Shown: positions 1-9,300 of the stretch, one piece after another
Layout of the letters: every line of letters starts with the position of its first letter
How positions within the stretch are numbered: position 1 is the stretch's first letter
Assembly: GCA_024707265.1 (NCBI GenBank)
Contig: JANQAB010000002.1
Coordinates: 950,188-1,014,187, forward strand
Length of the DNA: 64,000 bases
Source of the DNA: Sporocytophaga sp.
GTDB taxonomy: Bacteria; Bacteroidota; Bacteroidia; Cytophagales; Cytophagaceae
Direction of reading: 5' to 3'
The notes under the pieces: generated by a model
Database searches by the model: none
What the model saw: the letters and a program-made list of their open reading frames with translations, nothing else
Told to the model about the DNA's origin: nothing
Translations under genes and position numbers: made by a program

Positions 1-112
1 AATCAATTTGATAATTATAAGCTAGTTTAACTATTACCGCTTTGGAAGAGAAACATATAGCTCCTAGAAAAATAATGAGCGATCCCCAAATGTTTTTGTA
101 CTTAGTATTCAA
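1..112 (-). CDS. EamA/DMT-family exporter, 5' end only
   Basis: This is the first 37 codons of a gene that runs off the left edge of the window. The reading frame on the minus strand begins at a TTG codon and gives MNTKYKNIWGS, followed by a hydrophobic stretch and the sequence FSSKAVIVKLAY. The last motif is typical of the first membrane helix of EamA (drug/metabolite transporter) proteins. There is no in-frame ATG between the upstream stop and this point, so a TTG start is the best choice. A second EamA gene lies at 28378-29280. Family assignment rests on one helix only; the substrate is unknown. Confidence 0.5.
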   Translation of the reverse strand, partial: MNTKYKNIWGSLIIFLGAICFSSKAVIVKLAYNYQID

Positions 113-259
113 TTGATTCTTTTCCGGATATTTCCGGGTACTTAAATTGGTGTAATTACAGGTGCACTTTCCCTTGCAATTTTAAAACAATTCATATAAA
201 AAAAACGTTTTAAAATTACTTCTGAGGGAAGTAACGATAAAATATTAAATTTTTGGAAT

Positions 260-482
260 ATGGTAATGCAAGGCAATAAATTAAAAGTTTTCATTCAGGA
301 AGATGATAAACTTTTGCAAAAACGAATAGCAGAAGATCTTAAGGAGTATAATTACAAATTACATTTTTTTCTCCAAAGATGATTCAGTATTTGATTTGCT
401 TAAATTCAATCCGGATATCCTGATTCAGGATTATTATTCAAATAAAGTAATTAACTGTTACCAATGGTCATTTCCTTACTAA
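260..482 (+). pseudogene. Receiver-like (response regulator) fragment, frameshifted
   Basis: The first frame starts at ATG 260 and gives KVFIQEDDKLLQKRIAEDL, the beta1-alpha1 start of a receiver domain with its acidic pair, and stops at 380-382. Removing one T from the seven-T run at 364-370 joins it to a second frame that reads DSVFDLLKFNPDILIQDYY, which resembles the phosphorylation-site strand of receivers, and ends at 480-482. The product would be about 73 residues, shorter than a normal receiver of about 120, so the piece looks truncated as well as frameshifted. It overlaps the end of the convergent glycosyltransferase gene by four bases. I regard it as a remnant, but the similarity is judged by eye only. 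Confidence 0.33.
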
Positions 483-2422
483 GTTCCCAGATTTCTAAGA
501 GATCTGAAGATAAGCTGTATATCGTTTATTGGTGTATAATCCCTGGAATATAAGTAATTCAACCTTTTTACGGTCTCTTCATCCAGGGATTCACTGGATA
601 TTCCTGTGATGGGATTAATTATACCATTTTTCCCCTGTTGCGCATCTTTATTTTCAAGGCCAACCCAAGTGATCTTTCCACTTATAACATTAAAGATGTT
701 TCTTAAAAATTTTACAGGATTTTTTACCCAAAAAATCAATAATGGAAAAGATATTAGAAAGAATAGTGCTATTAAAGTGTCAAATATTCTCTTAGTTTTT
801 GCCTTTTCGTCATCGATCTTATTTAATTTGATATCAAGTGTATAAAATGATCCAGGGGCATTGGAGGAATTACTTCCTATGACAAAGTTACTTTCATCAG
901 GAACAATTTTATATTCTGGTATATCTTCTCCATGTGCAAGCATCCATTCTATAATCTGTGAAGTATCAAGCCCCTTGGAGCAAAATATGATTTCATGAGG
1001 TTTATACAATAGACATATTTCCGATATTCGATCAATGTTGCCCAGCCAGTAATCTTTGTTAATACTTTTATCCGGACTTACAAAGCCTAAAATTTCAAGG
1101 TTGTAATCCTGTGTATTCAATGTTCTGATTACACGTAAACATTCTTCTTCTCGTCCTGCGATAAGTACTTTTTTATTGTAATTTTCGTCAGCAAGAAGTT
1201 TCTTCGATTTTATGAAGTTAATAACTAAACGCACTAAAAAGCTACAAGCTATTGTTAGTATTCCACCTAGTACAATCAGTGCTTTAGAAAATCTATAGTC
1301 ATCAAAAAAATTACTTACAGCCGAAATGATTAAAGTTCCTGTTACCGCTCCCTGTATTATTTTTCTGGGTTGAAAAAGCTTTCGATAACCGCCAAAGAAG
1401 TATATACTCATTAACCATATTCCAATGTATAAAGGTACTATAAGATCCATATATACAGGTGGATACGGCATTCTGACATATTTATGGTTATTTTCCCAGT
1501 AAGATTTTAATAAATACATACCGGTATAAATTAATGAGGCCTCAGCAAAAGGAATGGAGCATTTTTGTATAAATCTTGAAGATATAGATAAAAGTGCCCT
1601 CAGATATATTGCAATTTTGATTAAGAATGAAAATGCACCTGCTTTGCTGTCGGGAAAATGCTTTTGAGCAAAGATTATCATTGCTTTATAAAAGATAAAC
1701 ACATAGTTTATGCTGGTTTTTTTGTGCTTTCTCCTTTATAGTGGATAATCCGTGTTTCCGGGTAGTAATAGTTTTTATATCCACCTTTAAGAATTCTATA
1801 GGATAGATCAATGTCTTCTCCATACATGAAATAATCCTCATCAAGCAGGCCAATTTTATCAAGTACGGATTTACGTATAATCATAAAGGCGCCACTGAGA
1901 ACTTCTACTTCCTGTATTTTATCTTTATCTAAATAGGTAAGGTGATACTTACCAAATTTTCTGGATTTAGGGAAAAGAAAAGAAAAGCCAAACATTTTGT
2001 AAAATGCAATCCATGGGGTTGGTAATCCCCTTTTTGACTCAGGAAGAAAATTTCCTCTACCATCAAGCATCTTTACTCCTAAACCACCACCATCAGGATG
2101 GCTATCCAGAAAAAGAAATACATTTTTCAAAAGTTTTTTCCTCAACAACAGTATCAGGGTTAAGCAATAATATGTATTCACCATTAGCTTGTCTGATAGC
2201 CTGATTGTTGGCTTTTGAAAAACCATAATTTACCTTATTCTCAATTAGATTAAATTCTGGAAATTTTTCTTTTACCATCTCTACTGAGTTGTCAGCGGAG
2301 TTGTTATCAACAATCCAAACTTCACCGTCTATTCCGGTAAGTGCTTTTTTTACGCTTATTAAAGTCTGCTCTAAAAAATAACAGACATTATAATTGACGA
2401 TAATGATGGAAAGTTTTTTCAA
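479..2422 (-). CDS. Family 2 glycosyltransferase fused to a membrane sugar-transferase-like domain (two frame breaks)
   Basis: Three consecutive frames read as one protein of about 647 residues. The N-terminal part (1 to about 235) is a GT2 glycosyltransferase: it opens with LSIIIVNYNV, has VDNNSADNS and LLLNPDT for nucleotide-sugar and metal binding, and ends near YGEDIDLSYR. The rest holds about four membrane helices, a Rossmann-like segment (KVLIAGREEECLRVIRTL) and a C-terminal KRIFDTLIALFFL helix like that of polyprenyl-phosphate sugar transferases, but without a recognisable catalytic core. The frames break at the A5 run 2110-2114 (one base too many) and the T7 run 1717-1723 (one base too few); correcting both gives STKKTSINYVFIFY across the second join. 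It starts four bases after recR, so the two are probably cotranscribed. Likely role: cell-surface polysaccharide synthesis at the inner membrane; donor and acceptor unknown. Confidence 0.75.
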
Positions 2423-2426
2423 GGAT

Positions 2427-3033
2427 TTAATGTTCGTACGTTGTTCGTGCTGTTATACTTCTTCCAAGAGTTATTTCATCTGTATACTCCAATTCTCCTC
2501 CAACGGGAATTCCCCTCGAAATGGTACTTATTTTCACGTTAAAATCCTTAATTTTTTTTGTAATGTAAAAAGCGGTGGTGTCACCTTCCATAGTTGGACT
2601 AAGCGCTAATATAACTTCTTTAATTTCCGAACCTGGTATTCTGCGAGTTAAGGCATCTATTTTTAAATCAGCTGGCCCGATCCCCTGAAGCGGAGAAATT
2701 ATACCTCCGAGTACATGGTAAATTCCATTGTACTGATGTGTATTTTCTATTGCCATCACATCTCTGGTATCTTCAACAATACACAAAATAGAGGGGTCTC
2801 TTCTTGGATTATTGCAGACATTGCAAAGATAGTCATCTGCAATATTATGGCATTCTTTACAATAGCTGATATTTTTTTCTCAGGGTCAGCAAAGCTGAGC
2901 TAAGCGATTCTGTAGCAGTACTTTGCTCTTTTAATAAATGCAATACCAGCCTGAATGCTGTTTTTTTACCAATGCCGGGTAGTTTTGAGACTTCATTAAC
3001 GGCGTCTTCAATCAGCTTTGAGGGGTATATCAT
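2427..3033 (-). CDS. recR: Recombination protein RecR (frame break)
   Basis: RecR works with RecO (and RecF) in loading RecA on gapped DNA. The start at ATG 3033 gives [22 protein letters not shown], the helix-hairpin-helix region; a zinc finger with CKEC and CNVC follows, then the TOPRIM domain beginning VEDTRDV and the C-terminal Walker-like part [14 protein letters not shown]. The N-terminal and C-terminal parts lie in different frames. Deleting one T from the T7 run at 2872-2878 restores [11 protein letters not shown] and a 201-residue protein, the normal RecR length. The gene lies 69 bases downstream of clpS and just upstream of the glycosyltransferase, all on the same strand. Confidence 0.9.
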
Positions 3034-3102
3034 AATACTTATCTAATTTTTTAGGTTCAACTCGTTTTTCAGAGAAATAATTTCCGAATAAAAGCCTAAA
3101 AA

Positions 3103-3411
3103 CTAAAGTATTTCTGCAGAAATGCCTCTATTACAGATGGCTTGCCTCATTGGTATGAGCTTTTCAAAATTCCCTGATTTTACAGTGCATTTGCCCTTGT
3201 AGTGGATAATAAGAGTACATTGTTCTGCCTGCTCGGAGGAGTGTTCACATATTTCAATTAGGGTATTAATGACATGATCAAAAGTATTCACATCATCATT
3301 AAAGACAACCAAATCAAAGTTTTCTGAAGTTTTTTCAAGCTCTAGAACTTCAATTTCTTCTTCGTGAAACGGACGCATGTTAGAAATTGTGGTCATATAT
3401 GTGATTGACAT
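3103..3411 (-). CDS. clpS: ClpS adaptor of ATP-dependent Clp protease
   Basis: ClpS binds the N-terminal domain of the Clp chaperone and delivers N-degron substrates. The 102-residue protein has the family core: DLVVFNDDVNTFDHVI (the NDD and H residues shape the N-degron pocket), then EQAEQCTLIIHYKGKCTVKSG and the final strand. The listed start is the first ATG; an internal ATG at 3378 (MRPFHEEEIEVLE) would give a 91-residue protein closer to usual Bacteroidota ClpS and may be the true start. Its partner ClpC is encoded at 18207. Divergent from the symporter gene at 3466. Confidence 0.9.
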   Translation of the reverse strand: MSITYMTTISNMRPFHEEEIEVLELEKTSENFDLVVFNDDVNTFDHVINTLIEICEHSSEQAEQCTLIIHYKGKCTVKSGNFEKLIPMRQAICNRGISAEIL

Positions 3412-3465
3412 TTTAGCAAATTTAAAAAAAAATAAACAATTTTATCGCTTATTTATTGATAAAAT

Positions 3466-4953
3466 ATGTCTCCTTCTCTGATTATCACTATTATAGCAGT
3501 CTATTTCAGCGCGTTATTGATAATTGCTTATTTTACAAGCAAAAATGCTGACACAAAAACATTTTTTACTGCCGATAGAAAATCACCCTGGTATTTAGTG
3601 GCTTTCGGAATGATAGGAACATCAATTAGTGGAGTAACGTTCATTTCAGTTCCGGGAGCTGTAGGGCTGGTTAACCAGGCTGGGGAATTGAAAGCATTTT
3701 CTTACTTCCAGATTATTCTTGGTCACTTGGTCGGATATTTTATCATTGCTACTGTCCTAATGCCATTGTATTATCGCCTGAATCTTATAAGCATATATAC
3801 TTATCTTGAACAACGATTCGGTTTCTGGGCATATAAAACAGGGTCATTTTTCTTTTTACTTTCTCGCACCATAGGGTCTTCTTTGAGACTATTTCTGGCT
3901 GCTATGGTGCTGCAGTTGTTCTTATTTGATAAACTTAATGTTCCGTTTTTTTTGACGGTACTTATTACTATTGTTCTTATCTGGATCTACACTTTCAAAG
4001 GAGGTATAAAAACCATTATCTGGACTGACAGCTTCCAGACTTTATTCCTTGTTGGAGCAGTCGGAATCAGTTTAGTGCTGATTTCCCAGCGCTTAGGTTT
4101 ATCGGTACCTAAAATGTTCACAATGATTCAAAGCACCGATTATTCTAAAGTCTTCTTTTTTGATGATATTAAAAGTGATAAATACTTCTTTAAGCAGTTC
4201 ATTGCAGGAATATTTATTGCTGTTGCCATGACTGGTCTTGATCAGGATCTTATGCAGAAAAACCTGACTTGCAAAAACATAAAGGAGGCCCAGAAAAATA
4301 TGTTTTCTTTTTCCATAATAATGGCAATTGTAAACTACATGTTCCTGATGCTGGGAGCATTGCTCTATATCTATTCAACACAGAAAGGAATTTTACTTCC
4401 TGCTGGCGCTGACAAAGCATATCCTTTTCTTGCAATGAATGAATTTGGGACTTTGGCAGCTGTGTTTTTTCTACTGGGAATTATAGCTTCCTCTTATGCA
4501 AGTTCAGATTCTGCGCTAGCTGCTTTAACAACATCATTTTGTATAGATTTCCTTGATTTTAAAAATAAGCCGGAAGAAGTTAAAGTAAGGCAGAAAACTA
4601 TTGTACATGTTGGATTTTCACTGGCATTTTTAATTATTATTTTGATTTTTAAGGAATTAAAGCAAACGTCTGTGATTGATGCAGTATTGTCTGCAGCCAG
4701 TTATACATATGGACCCCTCTTAGGGTTATTCAGCTTTGGAATATTGACAAAAAGGAAGGTTAAAGATGCTTTTGTGCCTCTTATTTGTATCTTGAGTCCA
4801 TTTATTACCCTTCTCATCAGTTATAACTCAGAAGCTTTGTTGTGGGGATATAGATTTTCGTTTGAAACTCTTATATTGAATGGATTTATCTGTTTTCTTG
4901 GACTATATCTGATTTCATATCCGTTGCCGGAAGAAGAAAAATTAATCATATGA
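3466..4953 (+). CDS. Sodium:solute symporter (SSS family)
   Basis: A 495-residue integral membrane protein with about 13 hydrophobic helices. The N-terminal region (FFTADRKSPWYLVAFGMIGTSISGVTFISVPG) is the first-helix signature of the sodium/solute symporter family, including the unwound GTSISG region where Na+ and solute bind. Later GLDQDLMQKNL and SSYASSDSALAALTTSF match conserved helices of the same family. Length is normal. The substrate cannot be read from sequence. It stands alone, divergent from clpS and with only three bases between its stop and that of the convergent alkyltransferase-like gene. Confidence 0.85.
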   Translation: MSPSLIITIIAVYFSALLIIAYFTSKNADTKTFFTADRKSPWYLVAFGMIGTSISGVTFISVPGAVGLVNQAGELKAFSYFQIILGHLVGYFIIATVLMPLYYRLNLISIYTYLEQRFGFWAYKTGSFFFLLSRTIGSSLRLFLAAMVLQLFLFDKLNVPFFLTVLITIVLIWIYTFKGGIKTIIWTDSFQTLFLVGAVGISLVLISQRLGLSVPKMFTMIQSTDYSKVFFFDDIKSDKYFFKQFIAGIFIAVAMTGLDQDLMQKNLTCKNIKEAQKNMFSFSIIMAIVNYMFLMLGALLYIYSTQKGILLPAGADKAYPFLAMNEFGTLAAVFFLLGIIASSYASSDSALAALTTSFCIDFLDFKNKPEEVKVRQKTIVHVGFSLAFLIIILIFKELKQTSVIDAVLSAASYTYGPLLGLFSFGILTKRKVKDAFVPLICILSPFITLLISYNSEALLWGYRFSFETLILNGFICFLGLYLISYPLPEEEKLII

Positions 4954-4956
4954 TTT

Positions 4957-5286
4957 TTATATCAATTCAATAGACGGATCCCAAAAAACTAAATTAAAAT
5001 CTTTTATTTTATCATCTACAACCTGAATTCCTTCCATCTCAAGTTTTTCCTGCATTAATGTGGGAGAGGAGAAGCGCATTTTTCCAGTGAGTAAGCCGGA
5101 CCTATTTACAACACGATGTGCAGGAATATTTTTATGAATATGTGAGGCCTTTAAGGCCCATCCCACCATTCTGGCGCCGGATTTTATTCCAAGATACTTT
5201 GCAATCGCTCCATAAGAAGTCACCTTTCCTTTAGGAATAAGCTTAACAACCTCATTGACATTTTCAAAGAATGATTCAGGTAGCAT
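4957..5286 (-). CDS. Alkyltransferase-like protein (MGMT fold, active-site Cys replaced by Ala)
   Basis: This 109-residue protein matches the DNA-binding half of O6-alkylguanine-DNA alkyltransferases: VVKLIPKGKVTSYGAIAKYLG, then GARMVGWALK and IPAHRVVNRSG. The catalytic cysteine of the PCHR motif is alanine here (Ala56), so it cannot accept an alkyl group. Proteins of this kind (ATL) bind O6-alkylguanine and pass the lesion to nucleotide excision repair; that role is established for the family, inferred here. There is no N-terminal MGMT domain. It lies downstream of hsp20 on the same strand but is separated from it by a hairpin terminator. Confidence 0.87.
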   Translation of the reverse strand: MLPESFFENVNEVVKLIPKGKVTSYGAIAKYLGIKSGARMVGWALKASHIHKNIPAHRVVNRSGLLTGKMRFSSPTLMQEKLEMEGIQVVDDKIKDFNLVFWDPSIELI

Positions 5287-5320
5287 AGGGTAAAAGTAAT
5301 AGAAACATAATTAAATAAAA

Positions 5321-5344
5321 AAGTCAGGGATCATACCCTGACTT
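5321..5344 (-). terminator. Terminator of hsp20
   Basis: AAGTCAGGG pairs with CCCTGACTT around a six-base loop, and on the minus strand the stem is followed by a run of six T. The stem begins at the hsp20 stop codon, so it serves that gene and uncouples the alkyltransferase-like gene. Confidence 0.8.
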
Positions 5345-5775
5345 TACTTAATTTCGATAGATTTAACATTTTTTATATCCTTGTCGGCTATCTTAGGAAT
5401 AAATAATGCTAAAATTCCATTTTCATATTTTGCTTCTATCTTATTTTTATCCGCTGTTTTAGGCAGTACAAAAGATCTTGAAAAACTAGAATAGCTAAAT
5501 TCTTTTCGACTGTATTTTTCATTCGATTCTTCTTCATTAAGCTCTTTTTCAGCAGAAATGGTTAAAGTATCATTATCGATATTAACCTTAAAATCACCCT
5601 TTTCCATACCAGGAGCAGCCACATCCACATGAAATCCTTTATCTTCCTCTTTAACATTTACTGCTGGTACATCAGCAGAAGTGCCGAGAAAATCAGAGAC
5701 ATCTCTTCCCAAAAAGTCTTCCAATACGTTTGTGAAACCGGGAACCCTGGATTTATTAAATTTAACAATTCCCAT
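5344..5775 (-). CDS. Small heat shock protein, Hsp20/alpha-crystallin family
   Basis: A 143-residue ATP-independent holdase. The alpha-crystallin domain covers about residues 35-143, from PAVNVKEEDKGFHVDVAAPG through the strand block DTLTISAEKE to KYENGILALFIPK, which carries the GxLxLxxPK-type motif close to the C-terminus. The start at 5775 (MGIVKFNKSRV) is chosen over an upstream one at 5802 because GGAGG lies about nine bases before it. No C-terminal I-x-I tail is obvious apart from KSIEIK. Confidence 0.92.
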   Translation of the reverse strand: MGIVKFNKSRVPGFTNVLEDFLGRDVSDFLGTSADVPAVNVKEEDKGFHVDVAAPGMEKGDFKVNIDNDTLTISAEKELNEEESNEKYSRKEFSYSSFSRSFVLPKTADKNKIEAKYENGILALFIPKIADKDIKNVKSIEIK

Positions 5776-5834
5776 AACTATATTCCTCCATATAAAAAAC
5801 AATGAGATGGGGAATATAATTCTTCTCAGGAACC

Positions 5835-6029
5835 CTATTTCCTTTTCAAAATAGGCAATCCTGTTTTCTCATTTTCAATAATTGTATAGCCATCGGGCAT
5901 GTCCTCGATGACATCGGTTCCCTGGCTTTTGGAGAAAAAATAAAGTTTACCTTTACCTTCTTGTTTTGCTGGTCCTCTTAAATGAAGATAGTAGGTAATT
6001 CCTTTTTTGTTTTTGTAGCTGAATGGCAT
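5835..6029 (-). CDS. Small conserved hypothetical protein
   Basis: A 64-residue basic protein without signal peptide or membrane segment: it opens with MPFSYKNKKGITYYLHLRG and ends with ENEKTGLPILKRK. Small proteins with the same plan (F-x-N-x-KG-x-x-YYLH start, YYF core, DGY and GLPxLK end) occur in several phyla; I know of no function. It lies 60 bases upstream of hsp20 on the same strand and could share a stress promoter with it. Confidence 0.65.
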   Translation of the reverse strand: MPFSYKNKKGITYYLHLRGPAKQEGKGKLYFFSKSQGTDVIEDMPDGYTIIENEKTGLPILKRK

Positions 6030-6360
6030 AGTAGTTCTGATTTGTTTGGTACAACTACCCGCGAAAAGCTATTTTGTTAAATTTTTCTGAAAAAAAATGA
6101 AAATAAACCAACTTCTGGGAATAATAATCTTAAAAACGTAATCTGTAATAGTACTTTTCTTTGAATATTTAAGGCCTCTTTCGAATGCTTTTCCCGGAAG
6201 GTTCCGAATTTCAAGTAAAACAAACTCTTCTCATTTTCGATTGGTTGGATTTTTTAGCCAATTTGTATAATTTATTTGTCTTCCATTCGGATCTTTCTTA
6301 ATTTGTAAACAATTTTTTAGATAAATAATGCAAAAAATACAATCCTTTTATAACTAAACT
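6030..6360. other. 331-base non-coding gap with a possible promoter for the GH8 gene
   Basis: No gene is supported in this gap. On the plus strand TTTG at 6275-6278 and TTAATTTG at 6298-6305 are 19 bases apart, close to the Bacteroidota -33/-7 pattern (TTTG, TAnnTTTG), which would start transcription about 50 bases before the GH8 start codon. The -7 box has one mismatch. Nothing else was recognised. Confidence 0.3.
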
Positions 6361-9300
6361 ATGATAAAACAGTACAGTCTCAGACTTTGTGTGTTTTTGA
6401 TTTGTTGCTTTTTCTCCATTGGAGCGATAGCACAGATAAATACACCGGCAGGGGCGGTTGTACCATTTGGAGCGAATACAAAATACGCTTATGGTATTAT
6501 GCCTCAAAATTTGCCGACATCTGGAGCCTACGGGAAATCAACAGATGCAGCAAATGCTTATCTTGAATGGAAGGCTAATTACACCGAAACCTGTGGCGAC
6601 GGGTCAATTAGAGTTAAGTTTGATGAACCTCAAAGAACTGTATCAGAAGGTATAGCCTATGGTATGATTCTTTCTGCTTATGCAGCTGACAAAGCGTTGT
6701 TTGATGGTCTTTGGAAATACTATAAAAAAGTTTTCAAACGGCAATGGAATTATGCACTGGAGAATAGAAGGATGTAATGGCCCTAATTCAGGAAACAATG
6801 GAGCTACAGATGCTGAATTAGATGCAGCTTTTGCGCTTTTAATTGCTCATACTCAGTGGCCTAATGCAACCTCTCCATATAAGTATCTTACAGAAGCTAA
6901 TAACCTTATATCAAAGATCAAACAATTTGAAGTTAATGCTCAGGGAGTTGCGATCAATGGAGATGGTTGGGGGTTCGGTGATCCTTGTAGAAACCCTTCT
7001 TACCAATCACCGGCATACTATCGTGAGTTTGCTAAACTAGCAGATGCATCCTTCTGGAACACTGCAGTAACTGGTGGTTACAATCTTATCAATGCAAATG
7101 CTAATGCTACAACAGGTCTTATTTCTGATTGGAGCACGCAAAGTGGAGAAATGAATACTTGTAATCCAGGTGGTTTAGGATATGCTGCTACGGCTGGTTA
7201 TGGTTATGATGCATGTCGTAACCCATGGCGTATGGCCCAGGATTTCCTTTGGAACGGACCTTCTGATGCTTCATCGGCAAAAGCAATTTGCGATAAACTT
7301 ACAACTAAAGTTGTAGCTGTAATGGGGGCTTCAGGCGTAAGAGGACCTCTTTATCAAAACGGAAATCTATATAGCGGAAACCAGCATAATGCAACTTTTA
7401 CATCAACATTTGCTCTTCCGGTAATGGCTACAACCAATCAGACTTTGATGGATGCCATGTATACTGAAGTTAAAAATGTAAAAGATCCAATTCAGAACGC
7501 TACACTTTCTGGATATTTTGGAAATACCCTTCGTTGCTTGTCTCTATTCATGATGACGGGTAATACCTGGAAAGTAGGTACTACCTCTTTGCCAGATCTA
7601 AATGTTAAAACTACGCTTGGAGATGTGGCTTCAGGTAGCACTTTTGATTTTCAGAATGTTATAAAGTCTGGTACTAAAGTAGTTACTTTTACTTTAGAAA
7701 ATAAAGGATTCCAGGGTTTAACTTTTAGTGGTAGTCCGATCATTCAAAAAACAGGTACTGATGCAGCTTTATTCACAATAAATCAGGCTTCAGTTACTAC
7801 TTCTTTAGCAGGAAATCAAAGTGTTACTTTTACTATTACTTTTGCTCCTGGTGGTGCAACGGGTCTTAAAACTGCGAATATTTCAATTGCCAGCAATGAT
7901 CCGGATGAGAATCCATATACCTTCACTATAATTGGTGCAGGAACAAATACTGCAACGTCTCCGAAAATTTCAGTATTTTCTGAGTCTGGCCCAATAGCTA
8001 ATGGAGGGACATTTAATATGGGTACTTCTGCTACGAGTTCTATTAATAGTAAAAGATTTAAGATCAAAAATACAGGTGATGGACAGTTAAACATTCCTGC
8101 TACGGGTGGAATTACAGTTACTGGAACTGGTTACACAATAGAAGGTGCACCAACTATAATTGGAATCGGTGATTCTGCATATTTTTGGGTAAGATTAACT
8201 TCTGCTACAGCTGCAACTCCAGCGGGAGTCGTTACAATCAATAACGATGATGCTACGAATGGCACATATAAGTTGAATTTAACTTCAAGTATTGTAGCAT
8301 GTGCAAGTGCCATTACAACAAATGAAGTTTACCAGGATTTTGATGGGAATGCTCAAAATTCAAAGTTAGATTATACTAATGCTAATTGGAGTGAAATAGC
8401 ATTGAATCCGTCAGTTGACGCAATTAACCCTAGTTATACTTCGGCTAAATATACTAGACCGGCAACAGGTGATTATAATGGAGTCCGTTATAAATTATGC
8501 TCTGGGTCCGTAAACATAACAACTAGCAAATTTGTAGTTAGTATGTTGGTTTATTCACCAGCCCCTGGAATTCCGGTTTTAATGAACCTGAAAACAGCTG
8601 CTGATGTAGCTAATACTACTACTTATCCTTCAACTGCTTCATCTACGGTTAGTACAACGCAAACCAACAAATGGGAAAGATTGTATTTTAATATGAGTGG
8701 GGCAGCCGGTAAAACCGGTATAACTTTTATTGAAGTGTTTATTGATCCACTCGCTGCAAATGGCGCTAAAACGTATTATGCAGATGATATAAGACTTGAA
8801 GTTGCTCCTTGTCTATCCGATCTTCCACAAAGTGGAGTTCTTCAAGGCTTTGAGGTACACAACAATTCTACCCTTGAATATGACGTGCCTTCTTATGTTG
8901 GACCTGTAGCAAATCCTAGCTCAACAGGTAATCCATCATCTACTGTTGGTAGATTTAATAAGAGTGGATCTGCAGGAGAGTACAGTGACGGTATCAGATA
9001 TATTGTTTGTGGAAACAAATTTAGACTTAACAGCAAGAAAATAATTAGCATGTTAGTCTATTCTACAGCAGCAGGCGCTACAATTCAATTTGCAGCTAAG
9101 AAGCCTGATGGAGCTGATACTGATACTTATCCGGATGATGCTGCAGTTGATTCTGCAAAAACAGTATTCGCTAATCAGTGGCATAGGGTTTATTTCGACT
9201 TATCCAAAATTGCAGCAGCAGATACTGCTTCTACATTTGGTTTTGATATTTTCTTTGATCCGAAAGCAACCAAAGGAACTCAAACTTACTACATTGATGA

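Noticed and set aside
5776-5802. Upstream start for Hsp20
   Set aside because: The ATG at 5775 has a good GGAGG site; the upstream nine residues are not family-like.
6361-6777. Separate small GH8-like protein stopping at 6777
   Set aside because: The following frame continues the GH8 domain, including Asp150 and Asp283, directly after an A6 run; one extra base explains both pieces.
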